A stretch of 64,000 nt of DNA from Pedobacter steynii. Its GTDB lineage: Bacteria > Bacteroidota > Bacteroidia > Sphingobacteriales > Sphingobacteriaceae. A program made the translations under genes and the position numbers. Positions within the stretch are counted from its first letter, which is position 1. Every line of letters starts with the position of its first letter. The stretch covers positions 342,641-406,640 of the forward strand of contig NZ_FNGY01000005.1 in NCBI RefSeq assembly GCF_900103665.1, read 5' to 3'. The notes below the pieces were generated by a model. That model saw only the letters and a list, made by a program, of their open reading frames with translations. It made no database searches and had not been told where the DNA came from. Shown in pieces: positions 25,484-33,575 of the stretch.

Positions 25484-26812
25484 TTACTCTATTTCATAGC
25501 GTTCCATCTTACTGTATAGCGTCTTGCGATCGATATTCAGTAATTTGGCTGCCTTTGATTTGTTGTATTTAACCTTGACAAGGGTTTCTATAATCAGCAT
25601 TTTCTCATTCACCTCATTGATGGCTTTAAGGTCCGTACCATTGGGTTTCGGAATCTGATTAATGGAGATGATCATTTCTTCCGGCAAAGAATCTACCTCT
25701 GCCGTTTCCGAAGGAGTCAGTAACACCATACGTTTAATTACATTCTTTAGCTCCCGCAAATTTCCCGGCCAGTCGTACTGCAGCAAAAGATCTTTCGCCT
25801 GTTGGGACAGGTTTTGCACATTACGCTGTAATTCTGTGTTGGAAAGTCTGATGAAGTGATTGATGAACAACTCGATGTCCTTACCTCTGTCTCTCAATGC
25901 AGGAAGCTGGATCTTGAATTCGTTTAAACGGTGGTAAAGGTCTTCCCGGAATGAGCCATTGGCCACACTTGATTTCAGGTCGTCGTTGGTGGCGGTAATG
26001 ATTCTTACATCTACTTTTACTGTTTTAGTGCTTCCAAGTGGTTGGATTACCCGTTCCTGTAAAGCACGTAACATCTTTACCTGAACTTCATAGCTGAGGT
26101 TTCCAACTTCATCGAGAAACAAGGTACCTCCGTTGGCTGCTTCAAACTGACCTTTCTTGTCGTTCAAAGCTCCCGTAAAGGCCCCTTTGGCATGTCCGAA
26201 TAATTCACTTGCCGCGAGGTCTTTTGACAATGCACCACAATCGATCGCTACAAATGGTTTGTCCTTACGCTTGCTCTGCATGTGGAGGGCTCTTGCAGCA
26301 TATTCTTTTCCTGTTCCGCTTTCTCCCTGAATGATGACCGACATATCGGTAGGGGCAACGAGGTTGATGTGTTCGTATAGTTTATCAGCAATGCTGCTCT
26401 TCCCTTTGATGGCATCGGCATGTTCGATGGAAGTGCCGGAGCTGATGGTTTCTTTTTTACCCAGGGAATTGTTGATGATCATCAGCAATTCATCCGGATT
26501 TACAGGCTTGGTAATGTAATCGAAGGCTCCAAGCTGGATTGATTTTACCGCCGTTCTTACATCATTAAAGCTGGTCATGATAATGACTGGCTGGGTTAAT
26601 CCTTTTCCGCGTATATGGGATAAAACGTCGAGACCTGTTCCGTCAGGTAAACGATAATCTACCAATAAAAGGTCAAAACTTTGCTGTTCTATTAGCTTTA
26701 GACTTTTCTTTACATCATTTACCGGACTGGGTTCATGACCATGTTTGGTCAGAAAACCTTCCAGTAGCTGCGAAAAAGTGAGGTCGTCTTCAATAATCAG
26801 TATTTTTGCCAT
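25484..26812 (-). CDS. NtrC-family sigma-54-dependent response regulator
   Basis: I start at ATG 26812 (MAKILIIEDD) because the receiver begins there; a 16-residue upstream extension is unlikely. The 442-residue protein has a receiver domain (phospho-Asp52 in LLLVDYRLP), an AAA+ ATPase domain with Walker A GESGTGKE (163-170) and the sigma-54 contact loop GAFTGA (210-215), and a C-terminal Fis-type helix-turn-helix (about 415-442; NKSKAAKLLNIDRKTLYSKM). It should activate sigma-54 promoters when phosphorylated. It is convergent with the hybrid kinase gene (4 bases apart), the likely source of its phosphate. A -7 box TATTTTTG lies upstream on this strand (26836-26843). Confidence 0.93.
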   Translation of the reverse strand: MAKILIIEDDLTFSQLLEGFLTKHGHEPSPVNDVKKSLKLIEQQSFDLLLVDYRLPDGTGLDVLSHIRGKGLTQPVIIMTSFNDVRTAVKSIQLGAFDYITKPVNPDELLMIINNSLGKKETISSGTSIEHADAIKGKSSIADKLYEHINLVAPTDMSVIIQGESGTGKEYAARALHMQSKRKDKPFVAIDCGALSKDLAASELFGHAKGAFTGALNDKKGQFEAANGGTLFLDEVGNLSYEVQVKMLRALQERVIQPLGSTKTVKVDVRIITATNDDLKSSVANGSFREDLYHRLNEFKIQLPALRDRGKDIELFINHFIRLSNTELQRNVQNLSQQAKDLLLQYDWPGNLRELKNVIKRMVLLTPSETAEVDSLPEEMIISINQIPKPNGTDLKAINEVNEKMLIIETLVKVKYNKSKAAKLLNIDRKTLYSKMERYEIE

Positions 26813-26835
26813 AAGGATTTCGCTTGTAATAATAG

Positions 26836-26843
26836 CAAAAATA
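26836..26843 (-). promoter_or_regulatory. -7 promoter box of the NtrC-type regulator gene
   Basis: On the minus strand this reads TATTTTTG, a full match to TAnnTTTG, 24 bases before ATG 26812. It directly follows the hairpin terminator of the upstream secreted-protein gene. Confidence 0.5.
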
Positions 26844-26844
26844 C

Positions 26845-26869
26845 AAAAGCCGGAGGACATCCGGCTTTT
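26845..26869 (-). terminator. Hairpin terminator of the small PepSY-like protein gene
   Basis: A 10-bp stem AAAAGCCGGA/TCCGGCTTTT (26845-26854 with 26860-26869) ends in a T-run on the minus strand. It follows the secreted-protein gene (stop at 26902) and precedes the regulator promoter. Confidence 0.65.
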
Positions 26870-26901
26870 GTGAAGTATATTAATTGATATTTATTGTGGG
26901 C

Positions 26902-27213
26902 TTACTCAATAACTGCACCTTCTTTAGATAATTTTAAAGAAGCAGTTTCTTCTCCTTTTTTAGCATCAACCTGATAATATTCAGACTTATCTGCTTTGGT
27001 CACTAAAAACGCAGCTGTTGGGATCCATTCTTTGTATTTATCAGATGCCAATGTTGTTTTGACTGCATCTGGAAGATCTTTCAATTCAACTGGAGTTTTA
27101 GTTACACTGTCTTGTTTTACCGTAACTATAGTTGAGTTTTTAAGGTCAGTTGCTTTTACTTGTGTTAACCCCACAAATGCTAAAAATGCTGCGGATAAGA
27201 TGATCTTTTTCAT
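26902..27213 (-). CDS. Small secreted PepSY-like protein
   Basis: The 103-residue protein has a signal peptide (MKKIILSAAFLAFVGLTQVKA) and a mature part of about 82 residues. The mature pattern VELKDLPDAVKTTLA, then SEYYQVDA and SLKLSKEGAVIE, is that of small PepSY-like/beta-lactamase-inhibitor-like secreted proteins found in many Bacteroidota. Such proteins are often controlled by two-component systems, and the adjacent kinase and regulator fit that, but no functional assay is known to me. No cysteine or catalytic residue is visible. It is transcribed alone, with its own terminator. Confidence 0.72.
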   Translation of the reverse strand: MKKIILSAAFLAFVGLTQVKATDLKNSTIVTVKQDSVTKTPVELKDLPDAVKTTLASDKYKEWIPTAAFLVTKADKSEYYQVDAKKGEETASLKLSKEGAVIE

Positions 27214-27621
27214 AATTATATATTTTAAAAGTTTATTATTCTGTTTTAATTACGATCAGATAGGTTTCATAATGATGCCAAAACTGCTTTTTGTTGTTAA
27301 ATCGCTTATATTCAGTGGTTTTTGTTCTTTTACTGGAAATCGACTGTTGCCTTATTCCACACTTTGTTGCGTAAAGAAACAGATCGTCAGGGAGAACAGG
27401 GTTATTGGTAAGGTAGTATTATAGTTGAGTTGTATCGTTCTGTCTGTTCTGGTCAAATGTGCTGCGATTCTTTGTAAGCTTTCTTCGACTCAGAACCGAA
27501 CGAAACCTCGGGAAGAGTTGATTGGTACCACACTCAACCATAACACTACCACAGCAGTATCTCATGAATTTCCTGCAGTTTCAGCTATATATTACGCTAT
27601 GAGAAAGTAATGTATTTTTCT
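27214..27621. other. Intergenic region upstream of the Rrf2 gene
   Basis: This gap of about 410 bases lies between divergent genes. I see no credible ORF: small open frames in it lack promoters and coding-like composition. The promoter of the secreted protein should lie at its left end; I saw no clear -7 box. The right end carries the Rrf2 promoter box. Confidence 0.35.
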
Positions 27622-27629
27622 TAACTTTG
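27622..27629 (+). promoter_or_regulatory. -7 promoter box of the Rrf2 regulator gene
   Basis: TAACTTTG matches TAnnTTTG exactly and lies only five bases before ATG 27635, so the transcript may be almost leaderless. No -33 box was recognised. Confidence 0.5.
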
Positions 27630-27634
27630 TCTTT

Positions 27635-28072
27635 ATGCTATCTAAGAAGACTAAATACGCAATAAAGGCACTTGTTGCACTCGGAAAAAACGCTGGAAAT
27701 CCTCCTATGCAGATCGTTAGATTGGCTGAACAGGAAATGATCCCCAGAAAGTTCTTAGAGCAGATCCTGTTGGACATGCGTAATGCAGGCTATCTATACA
27801 GTAAAAAAGGTGCAGGTGGCGGTTATAGCCTGAATAAAGAACCAGGTGATATTTACCTGGCGGATATTCTTCGCATTACAGACGGACCGATTGCTATGGT
27901 TCCATGTGCCAGTCTTAAATTTTACCGCAAATGCGATGAATGTCATGATGAAGTGACCTGTGGCATTAGAAAGACCTTTATCGATGTACGCGATGCAACA
28001 CTTAAAGTCCTCGCTCAAACCTCTATCGCAGACGTTATTGCCCGTGAAACTGACGAAAGTATTGTCAATTAA
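27635..28072 (+). CDS. Rrf2-family transcriptional regulator with a four-cysteine cluster
   Basis: The 145-residue protein has an N-terminal winged helix (MLSKKTKYAIKALVALGKN; RKFLEQILLDMRNAGYLYS; GAGGGYSL), the Rrf2 signature region, and cysteines at residues 91, 100, 103 and 109 in the C-terminal part (CX8CX2CX5C). Related regulators (IscR, NsrR, RsrR types) bind Fe-S clusters with three or four cysteines, while CymR types sense sulfur metabolites. The cysteine spacing suggests a cluster or redox sensor here. The gene precedes the siroheme-pathway methyltransferase gene, whose promoter holds the sulfur operator word, so it is the likely regulator of both that gene and the YeiH-type gene (inference). 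Confidence 0.88.
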   Translation: MLSKKTKYAIKALVALGKNAGNPPMQIVRLAEQEMIPRKFLEQILLDMRNAGYLYSKKGAGGGYSLNKEPGDIYLADILRITDGPIAMVPCASLKFYRKCDECHDEVTCGIRKTFIDVRDATLKVLAQTSIADVIARETDESIVN

Positions 28073-28084
28073 TCTTTAATTTCA

Positions 28085-28123
28085 AATAAAGTCTACTACT
28101 TCTATAGTCTTTTTGTATATTTG
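28085..28123 (+). promoter_or_regulatory. Operator word and promoter of the siroheme-pathway gene
   Basis: The reverse complement of bases 28085-28098 equals the 14-base word before the YeiH gene. A second AGTCT copy at 28106-28110 and a -7 box TATATTTG (28116-28123) follow. The ATG is at 28165. Confidence 0.6.
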
Positions 28124-28164
28124 TATCTCTAAGACAAATATGTAATACCTTTAAACGTTAGGCT

Positions 28165-28956
28165 ATGATTTTAAATAAGATAGAAAGTGGTGTAAAAGAA
28201 GCTAAAATTACATTGGTAGGAGCCGGTCCCGGCGATCCTGAGCTCATTAGCTTAAAAGGTGTTAAAGCAATTGCTTCGGCAGATGTGGTCTTATATGATG
28301 CGCAAGTGAATGAAGCGCTGCTCAATCATGCCCCTGAAAAGGCAATTAAAATATTTGTGGGTAGTAAATCTGACGATGAATCCTTTTCTCAGGATGCGGT
28401 AAACAAGCTGATGATCGATTATGCTTTAAATTATGGCCATGTGGTCAGGTTGAAAAGCGGTGATCCTTTTGTCTTTGCCCGTGGTTTCGAAGAGGTCGAC
28501 TATGCAGAGTCCTATAGCATTCAAACCGAAATTATACCGGGTATTTCCAGCGCTTTAGGCGTTCCGGGTTTACATAAAATACCCATGACCTATAACACCC
28601 TGAGCGAGAGCTTTTGGGTATTGAGCGGAACAAATGCTGCGGGTGAGCTTTCTCCTGATTTGATGGTGGCCGCAAAATCAAAGGCAACAGTGGTTATTCT
28701 GATGGGAATTGAGAAGATAAGAGAAATCACCGCCATCTTCCAGGCAGAAGGTAAAAACAAACTTCCTGTAGCAGTTATTGAAAATGGCTCCTCGGTAAAT
28801 GAACATATAAAAATAGGTGTGGTAGATACCATCGCTGAATTAATAGAGGACAACAAAATTTCCTCTCCTGCACTATTGGTTTTTGGAGATGTGGTTTCCC
28901 TGCACCCTTCATTTGCCAGGATCAAGGATTTTTACGAATTGATGTCCTTACAATAG
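28165..28956 (+). CDS. cobA: Uroporphyrinogen-III C-methyltransferase (siroheme/cobalamin pathway)
   Basis: The 263-residue protein shows the SUMT motifs: LVGAGPGDPELISLKG near residues 17-32, VVLYDAQVN, VRLKSGDPFVFARG around 90-105, and PGISSALGVPGLHKIPMTYN. It uses S-adenosylmethionine to methylate uroporphyrinogen III at C2 and C7 on the way to siroheme. The usual GIPVTHR motif is replaced by KIPMTYN followed by LSESFWVLSGT, an unusual change near the substrate site. Siroheme serves sulfite reductase, which fits the shared sulfur operator. The CysG-type dehydrogenase/ferrochelatase half is absent, as in other single-domain SUMTs. Confidence 0.88.
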   Translation: MILNKIESGVKEAKITLVGAGPGDPELISLKGVKAIASADVVLYDAQVNEALLNHAPEKAIKIFVGSKSDDESFSQDAVNKLMIDYALNYGHVVRLKSGDPFVFARGFEEVDYAESYSIQTEIIPGISSALGVPGLHKIPMTYNTLSESFWVLSGTNAAGELSPDLMVAAKSKATVVILMGIEKIREITAIFQAEGKNKLPVAVIENGSSVNEHIKIGVVDTIAELIEDNKISSPALLVFGDVVSLHPSFARIKDFYELMSLQ

Positions 28957-28976
28957 GAATTATCTCATTTTGTTTT

Positions 28977-29005
28977 AAAAGCCGGATATTTGTATCCGGC
29001 TTTTT
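28977..29005 (+). terminator. Intrinsic terminator after cobA
   Basis: GCCGGATA (28981-28988) pairs with TATCCGGC (28993-29000) around TTTG, followed by five T. Confidence 0.85.
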
Positions 29006-29072
29006 ACGTTTATGGGGTAGCAATTGGTGATTGTCGCATATCCGGGATAAACACCTTGAGCTATTTATTAAT

Positions 29073-29080
29073 TAACTTTG
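29073..29080 (+). promoter_or_regulatory. -7 promoter box of the subtilase gene
   Basis: TAACTTTG matches TAnnTTTG exactly, 16 bases before ATG 29097. The -33 region is not clear. Confidence 0.5.
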
Positions 29081-29096
29081 TTTAAAATATCAACTT

Positions 29097-30692
29097 ATGA
29101 ATAAAATAAAAGCAAATTTTTGCTATCGCGGGATTCTGGGTTTGTCTTTATTGGCGACCGTCCCTTTTTTGTCAATGGCACAAAAGCCAAACTGGCAAAA
29201 CCTGGACCTTAAAGCAGATTCTACTTTCGGTATCAGTACAGAGAAAGCTTATAACGAATTGTTAAAAGGAAAAAAATCCAAATCTGTTATTGTAGCAGTG
29301 CTGGATGGTGGTGTCGATACCAATCATGAAGACCTGAAATCGATCATTTGGGCAAACAAAAAAGAAAAAGCAGGTAACGGAAAAGATGACGATAAAAACG
29401 GTTACATCGATGATATCCATGGATGGAATTTTTTGGGTTCTGCAAAAGGCTCAATCAATCACGAAACATTGGAGTTAACGCGGCTGGTACGCAGAGACAA
29501 TGCTAAATTTGGCAATTCCGATGCGACTTCTGTAAAAGCAAATGACCTGGTTGCATTTGAAACCTATCAAAAGAATAAAGCAGAACTTGAAAAAGAAATG
29601 GCTGAAGCCAAAGATGGACTGATGCGTTATGGTTCTATCAAGACGGCGATAGATGATGTGGTAAAAAAAATAGGTAAAGAAAACCCTGTTGTTGCCGATT
29701 TCCAAAGCTTTGTACCTACAACTGATATGGAGAAAAATATCCAGAGAATTATGGTGCAGCAATTAAAGAACGCCACTTTCAAGGAGTTTTATGATGGTCA
29801 GGTTTTACCAGGATATGATCACTTCAAATCACAGGTAGAGTATAACCTGAATCTGGATTATGATCCAAGATCGATTGTTGGAGATGATCCTGAGAATACA
29901 AAAGAACGTTTTTATGGTAATAACGATGTGGCTGGTCCGGATGCACGTCATGGTTCTCACGTTTCGGGTATTATTGCAGCAGTAAGGACCAATGACCTGG
30001 GTATAAAAGGTGTTGCCGATAATGTAGAGATACTGGCAGTTCGCAATACGCCTAATGGTGATGAACGTGATAAAGATGTGGCAAATGCAATCCGCTATGC
30101 TGCTGATAATGGTGCTAAAGTGATCAATATGAGTTTCGGCAAATCCTTTTCATGGAATAAAACTATTGTAGATGAAGCCGTAAAATATGCAGTTTCTAAA
30201 GATGTTTTATTGATTCACGCTGCGGGAAATGACAACAAAGATCTGGAAGTAGAACAGAATTTCCCTAATCCTCAATATGCGGATGGTGGAGTTGCAGCTT
30301 CATGGATTACTGTAGGCGCGTCAGGCTGGGTAAATGATGGGTCCATCAAGGCTAACTTTTCAAATTACGGAAAAACTACGGTTGATGTATTTGCACCGGG
30401 TGTAAAGATCAATTCTACTATTCCAGGGTCTAAGTATGAGAATTTAGACGGAACGAGTATGGCTGCACCTGTGGTTGCAGGTTTAGCTGGGCTGATCCGT
30501 TCTTACTATCCTAAATTGACGGCGGTACAGGTAAAAGACATTATCCTTAAATCTGTGGTAAAAGTAGATCAGATGGTTAAAGTACAGCAGGGAGAAACGA
30601 CAAAGGACATTCCTTTTTCAGACCTTTGCGTAACCGGAGGTATTGTAAACGCTTATAACGCATTAAAACTGGCTGCTGAATATAAGAAATAG
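29097..30692 (+). CDS. Secreted subtilisin-like (S8) serine protease
   Basis: The 531-residue protein has a signal peptide ending near SMAQ (residue 29) and a complete S8 triad: Asp70 (VLDGGVDTNHED), His285 (HGSHVSG) and Ser454 (GTSMAAP), with oxyanion Asn in HAAGND. The distance between Asp70 and His285 is about 215 residues, far longer than the roughly 30-40 of subtilisin, because of an inserted helical region (about 120-275, with many Lys and Glu). This insertion is the odd feature and might form a prodomain-like or substrate-gating lid. No C-terminal sorting domain is seen, so it may act in the periplasm. It stands alone between two terminators. Confidence 0.92.
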   Translation: MNKIKANFCYRGILGLSLLATVPFLSMAQKPNWQNLDLKADSTFGISTEKAYNELLKGKKSKSVIVAVLDGGVDTNHEDLKSIIWANKKEKAGNGKDDDKNGYIDDIHGWNFLGSAKGSINHETLELTRLVRRDNAKFGNSDATSVKANDLVAFETYQKNKAELEKEMAEAKDGLMRYGSIKTAIDDVVKKIGKENPVVADFQSFVPTTDMEKNIQRIMVQQLKNATFKEFYDGQVLPGYDHFKSQVEYNLNLDYDPRSIVGDDPENTKERFYGNNDVAGPDARHGSHVSGIIAAVRTNDLGIKGVADNVEILAVRNTPNGDERDKDVANAIRYAADNGAKVINMSFGKSFSWNKTIVDEAVKYAVSKDVLLIHAAGNDNKDLEVEQNFPNPQYADGGVAASWITVGASGWVNDGSIKANFSNYGKTTVDVFAPGVKINSTIPGSKYENLDGTSMAAPVVAGLAGLIRSYYPKLTAVQVKDIILKSVVKVDQMVKVQQGETTKDIPFSDLCVTGGIVNAYNALKLAAEYKK

Positions 30693-30710
30693 TTATTCCT
30701 GCCTGTTAAA

Positions 30711-30750
30711 AAGAAAGCGCCATTAATCAGATTAATGGCGCTTTCTTTTT
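30711..30750. terminator. Bidirectional intrinsic terminator
   Basis: A 17-bp perfect stem (30711-30727 with 30731-30747) has a CAG loop and T-runs on both strands. It serves the protease gene (plus) and the NACHT-like gene (minus). Confidence 0.85.
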
Positions 30751-33271
30751 AACTCACGTTGACGAGCAGTTTATGAGGTATTTTTCTTTCTTCCATAAAG
30801 CATAACCGCTCGTATTTATATTCGTTTACTTTTACCGGATCTTTAAGGTCTTTGAAGATGGCAATAATCACATCGTACATCATGATACAATTCAGGTTCA
30901 GCTCATTTCTTTTGAAAATCTGAATACACTCATTTGAATACTCATAAGCAAGTACATATTCTCCTCTGTTTCTCAGCTGATTGGCCTGCATCATTCTTAA
31001 AATGGCTTCCGAATATTCGGTGAGTTTAAACCGGGTTTTGTTATTATGAATCTCTACCAATATCTGTTCGATCTGATCGGTTTTCTTTCCTGGATTTATC
31101 TTTGAGCTTGATAGTGCAAAAACGTTCATCATAAAGATGGTAAAAGCAGTTCTTTTCGAAAATACACGGGGATGTAATTTAGAGATGGTTTTGATGATCC
31201 TGATCGTGCCCTCATCACTTCCATAAAAGGTATTCAGGATAAGTAACAATACATAAGCGATTCCCTGTTTGGTATCCAATGCGGCTTTAGTATCTAAAAA
31301 AGGATAATTGAAGCTTTCCAGGTCTTGAATCATTGGATGCGGTTCAATCGTTCTGTTGCTCAGTTTGAGGTAAATCAACCAGGTTAGTTCGTAGGGGTTT
31401 ACCGGCCATCCTTTTACATCCAGGGCACTTAATTTGTTTAACCTCATGGCCACCCTGTCCTGGTCCATACTCATGATGTCAAAAATGGCGAGAATAGATT
31501 GATAAATTAGCCGGTTTTCATCAGTATCCGCAACATCTGCCAGAACCGTAACTGCTTCCTTATAACAGGAATCCACGAAATCAAAATTGATCAGTTGTTT
31601 GATGAGGATATCATGGAGTTTGTGGTCTGTTAAAAGTTTGATGGTATCGGGACTATACCGGGCCCTGAACCTCAGGTTCTCGGCAATAAACAGAATGAGG
31701 TAATTCCGTTCAAAATAATTCAGCTGTAAGTCGAAAATATGAGAGAGGGACCTGAAATCCCCGATCCGGATGATAAAGCGGATGGTCCATTGCAAAAGAT
31801 GGAACCTTACATTATTGCTTTCATAAGAACTCTGAATAAATTGGAAGAAAGTCCAGTCTACCTGTAAATGGAATTTCTCCAGCAATTCAATAAAGAGAAA
31901 GTATTCAAATATATGAGGGTAAATAAAACGTACATATTCCCTCGGCTGATAATCGTCCTGACTTTTCTCTTCCATCAGGATACCCTCGGATAAAAGTTCC
32001 ATATAGGCATTTTTAAATGCCGATAACTCGCTGATCAGAAGATCCTTTGGAACAGAGTCCACTTTCTTCCCGTAATCCGTGAGCTGAATTACTTTTTTCA
32101 GGAAGAGAATTTTCTCGGTATAATAATTTGACCGGTAAATCTTCTCCTGAATAAATCTGGAGATCAGTTCATGAAAAGTGATGCTCGTAGAGTAATTGAA
32201 ATACGGATCTTCTTCTTTTAACTGATAATACAATTGTATATATAAAGGAAACTTTAATTGAGATTTTAGTTTTGGATTTAATTCATAAACATCAGATTGG
32301 TTGATTTTGGAGATGATCTGATCCACTTCCTTACCTGTCAGGGGAGGTACATTGGACACTTCATTCTGATTGAAGTAATTTCCTGTAAACCATTTTGACT
32401 TTAAAAAAGCAGAATGCCGGATGCAATCATAAAATCTCATCCATGTAGTAGACCGCATGCTCATCACCAGTTTAATACAATCCACATTTTCAATGGAACA
32501 AATAAAGCCGATGATACTTTCAAAGAGCTGCTTCTTTAAATCTTTTTTGATGATGAGTTCTGAAAATCCATCCAGAAAAATGATAAATTTTTTTCCTGTC
32601 TGATTATAGTTTTCCTGTATGTGTTCCAGCAGGCTCTCTTTATGGTAAATGCCCAGTTGTACTTTGAGCTGATCTTCGAAGTTAAGTGTAAGCTGGTCTA
32701 CATTGAAAAAACTATTTGCGGTGATGAACATTACCGTAGATTCTTTGTGTACCGAACATTCGTTATTGAAGAACTTTTCTACTAAATGACTCAGAAGGAT
32801 GGTCCTGCCATAACCCGGTTGTGAAATAAAACAGGTGTAGGTATAGTTACTTTTAAAGAAGTCATCAAAGTCATGTTCTGCAAATTTTCTGCTGATGGTC
32901 ATCTCATAAGGAATGCCGGAACGGTTCTTAATCCCTTTCAGGGTAAAGTCGGTGATCCTCTTGGCATTATGTCGTATATCAGTCCAACTGGTTGCACTTT
33001 CCTGAGGACTTAAATGAACAGGAGCAGCCCAATTGCCAATTTGTTCCTTATTGACATATTCTGATAAAGTGGTAAGGGTAAACTTTGAAAAGTTATGTTT
33101 TACCACAGCGAATCCAAACAACCTCTTTATGGTTGTTTCGCTAACATTCTTATTCAACGTTTTACTGATTTCAATGGAGATCCTTTTACAATCAGCAGGA
33201 GTGATGGTTCGAATTCCTGTTTTTAACAGGATTAGACTCTTTACTTCATTTAAGGTAGATATATCGTCCAT
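30749..33271 (-). CDS. NACHT-like STAND NTPase with degenerate P-loop and helical C-terminus
   Basis: The 840-residue soluble protein starts with a small helix-turn-helix-like domain (about residues 20-54; ITPADCKRISIEI, then SETTIKRLFGF) that I know from many Bacteroidota NTPases. A NACHT-like ATPase core follows. Its P-loop reads SQPGYGRT (150-157), with Ser for the first Gly and Arg for the catalytic Lys. The Walker B region is FIIFLDGFSE (229-238; Asp234), followed by the sensor-like LVMSMRSTTW. The rest (about 340-840) is alpha-helical repeat, as in STAND sensors. It is divergent from the giant adhesin gene. Loss of the Lys suggests weak or absent ATP hydrolysis. Regulation of the adhesin or an immune role are both possible; neither is shown. 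Confidence 0.72.
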   Translation of the reverse strand: MDDISTLNEVKSLILLKTGIRTITPADCKRISIEISKTLNKNVSETTIKRLFGFAVVKHNFSKFTLTTLSEYVNKEQIGNWAAPVHLSPQESATSWTDIRHNAKRITDFTLKGIKNRSGIPYEMTISRKFAEHDFDDFFKSNYTYTCFISQPGYGRTILLSHLVEKFFNNECSVHKESTVMFITANSFFNVDQLTLNFEDQLKVQLGIYHKESLLEHIQENYNQTGKKFIIFLDGFSELIIKKDLKKQLFESIIGFICSIENVDCIKLVMSMRSTTWMRFYDCIRHSAFLKSKWFTGNYFNQNEVSNVPPLTGKEVDQIISKINQSDVYELNPKLKSQLKFPLYIQLYYQLKEEDPYFNYSTSITFHELISRFIQEKIYRSNYYTEKILFLKKVIQLTDYGKKVDSVPKDLLISELSAFKNAYMELLSEGILMEEKSQDDYQPREYVRFIYPHIFEYFLFIELLEKFHLQVDWTFFQFIQSSYESNNVRFHLLQWTIRFIIRIGDFRSLSHIFDLQLNYFERNYLILFIAENLRFRARYSPDTIKLLTDHKLHDILIKQLINFDFVDSCYKEAVTVLADVADTDENRLIYQSILAIFDIMSMDQDRVAMRLNKLSALDVKGWPVNPYELTWLIYLKLSNRTIEPHPMIQDLESFNYPFLDTKAALDTKQGIAYVLLLILNTFYGSDEGTIRIIKTISKLHPRVFSKRTAFTIFMMNVFALSSSKINPGKKTDQIEQILVEIHNNKTRFKLTEYSEAILRMMQANQLRNRGEYVLAYEYSNECIQIFKRNELNLNCIMMYDVIIAIFKDLKDPVKVNEYKYERLCFMEERKIPHKLLVNVS

Positions 33272-33575
33272 ATACAGTACGAGTGAGCATTAATTTCTTC
33301 AACTAAACGAATATAATGCTTTCGGTACAATAATGAACGCGAAGATATGAAGTAAAAAAATGAATGAATGTTGTTTTTATATCTTAACTATTTGTTAAGC
33401 AGCTGTTTAAGTGTGGTTTGGGGGTGTTATTTGGGACAGACGGAATCAAAAATGAACAAAATGAATGAATCGATCATTTTTCAGCTTGTAAATGAACAAT
33501 TCGAACGTGCATTGCGAAGTATTCTATGATTAAAATTGCACCAAAGTAAAATTTTGACATCTCAATTCCGTTCAT
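33272..33575. promoter_or_regulatory. Divergent control region between the NACHT-like and adhesin genes
   Basis: This AT-rich 304-base region holds an inverted repeat CTTAAC/GTTAAG (33383-33388 and 33394-33399). It also holds several copies of a word AATGAAC or AATGAATGAAT (near 33332, 33360, 33451, 33460 and 33491) that could be a multimeric operator. No clear -7 box for the adhesin gene was found. Confidence 0.4.

Noticed and set aside
27425..27610. Small plus-strand ORF (61 codons) upstream of the Rrf2 gene
   Set aside because: No promoter, no start signal and no coding-like composition; it ends near the Rrf2 promoter box and its product is not recognisable.
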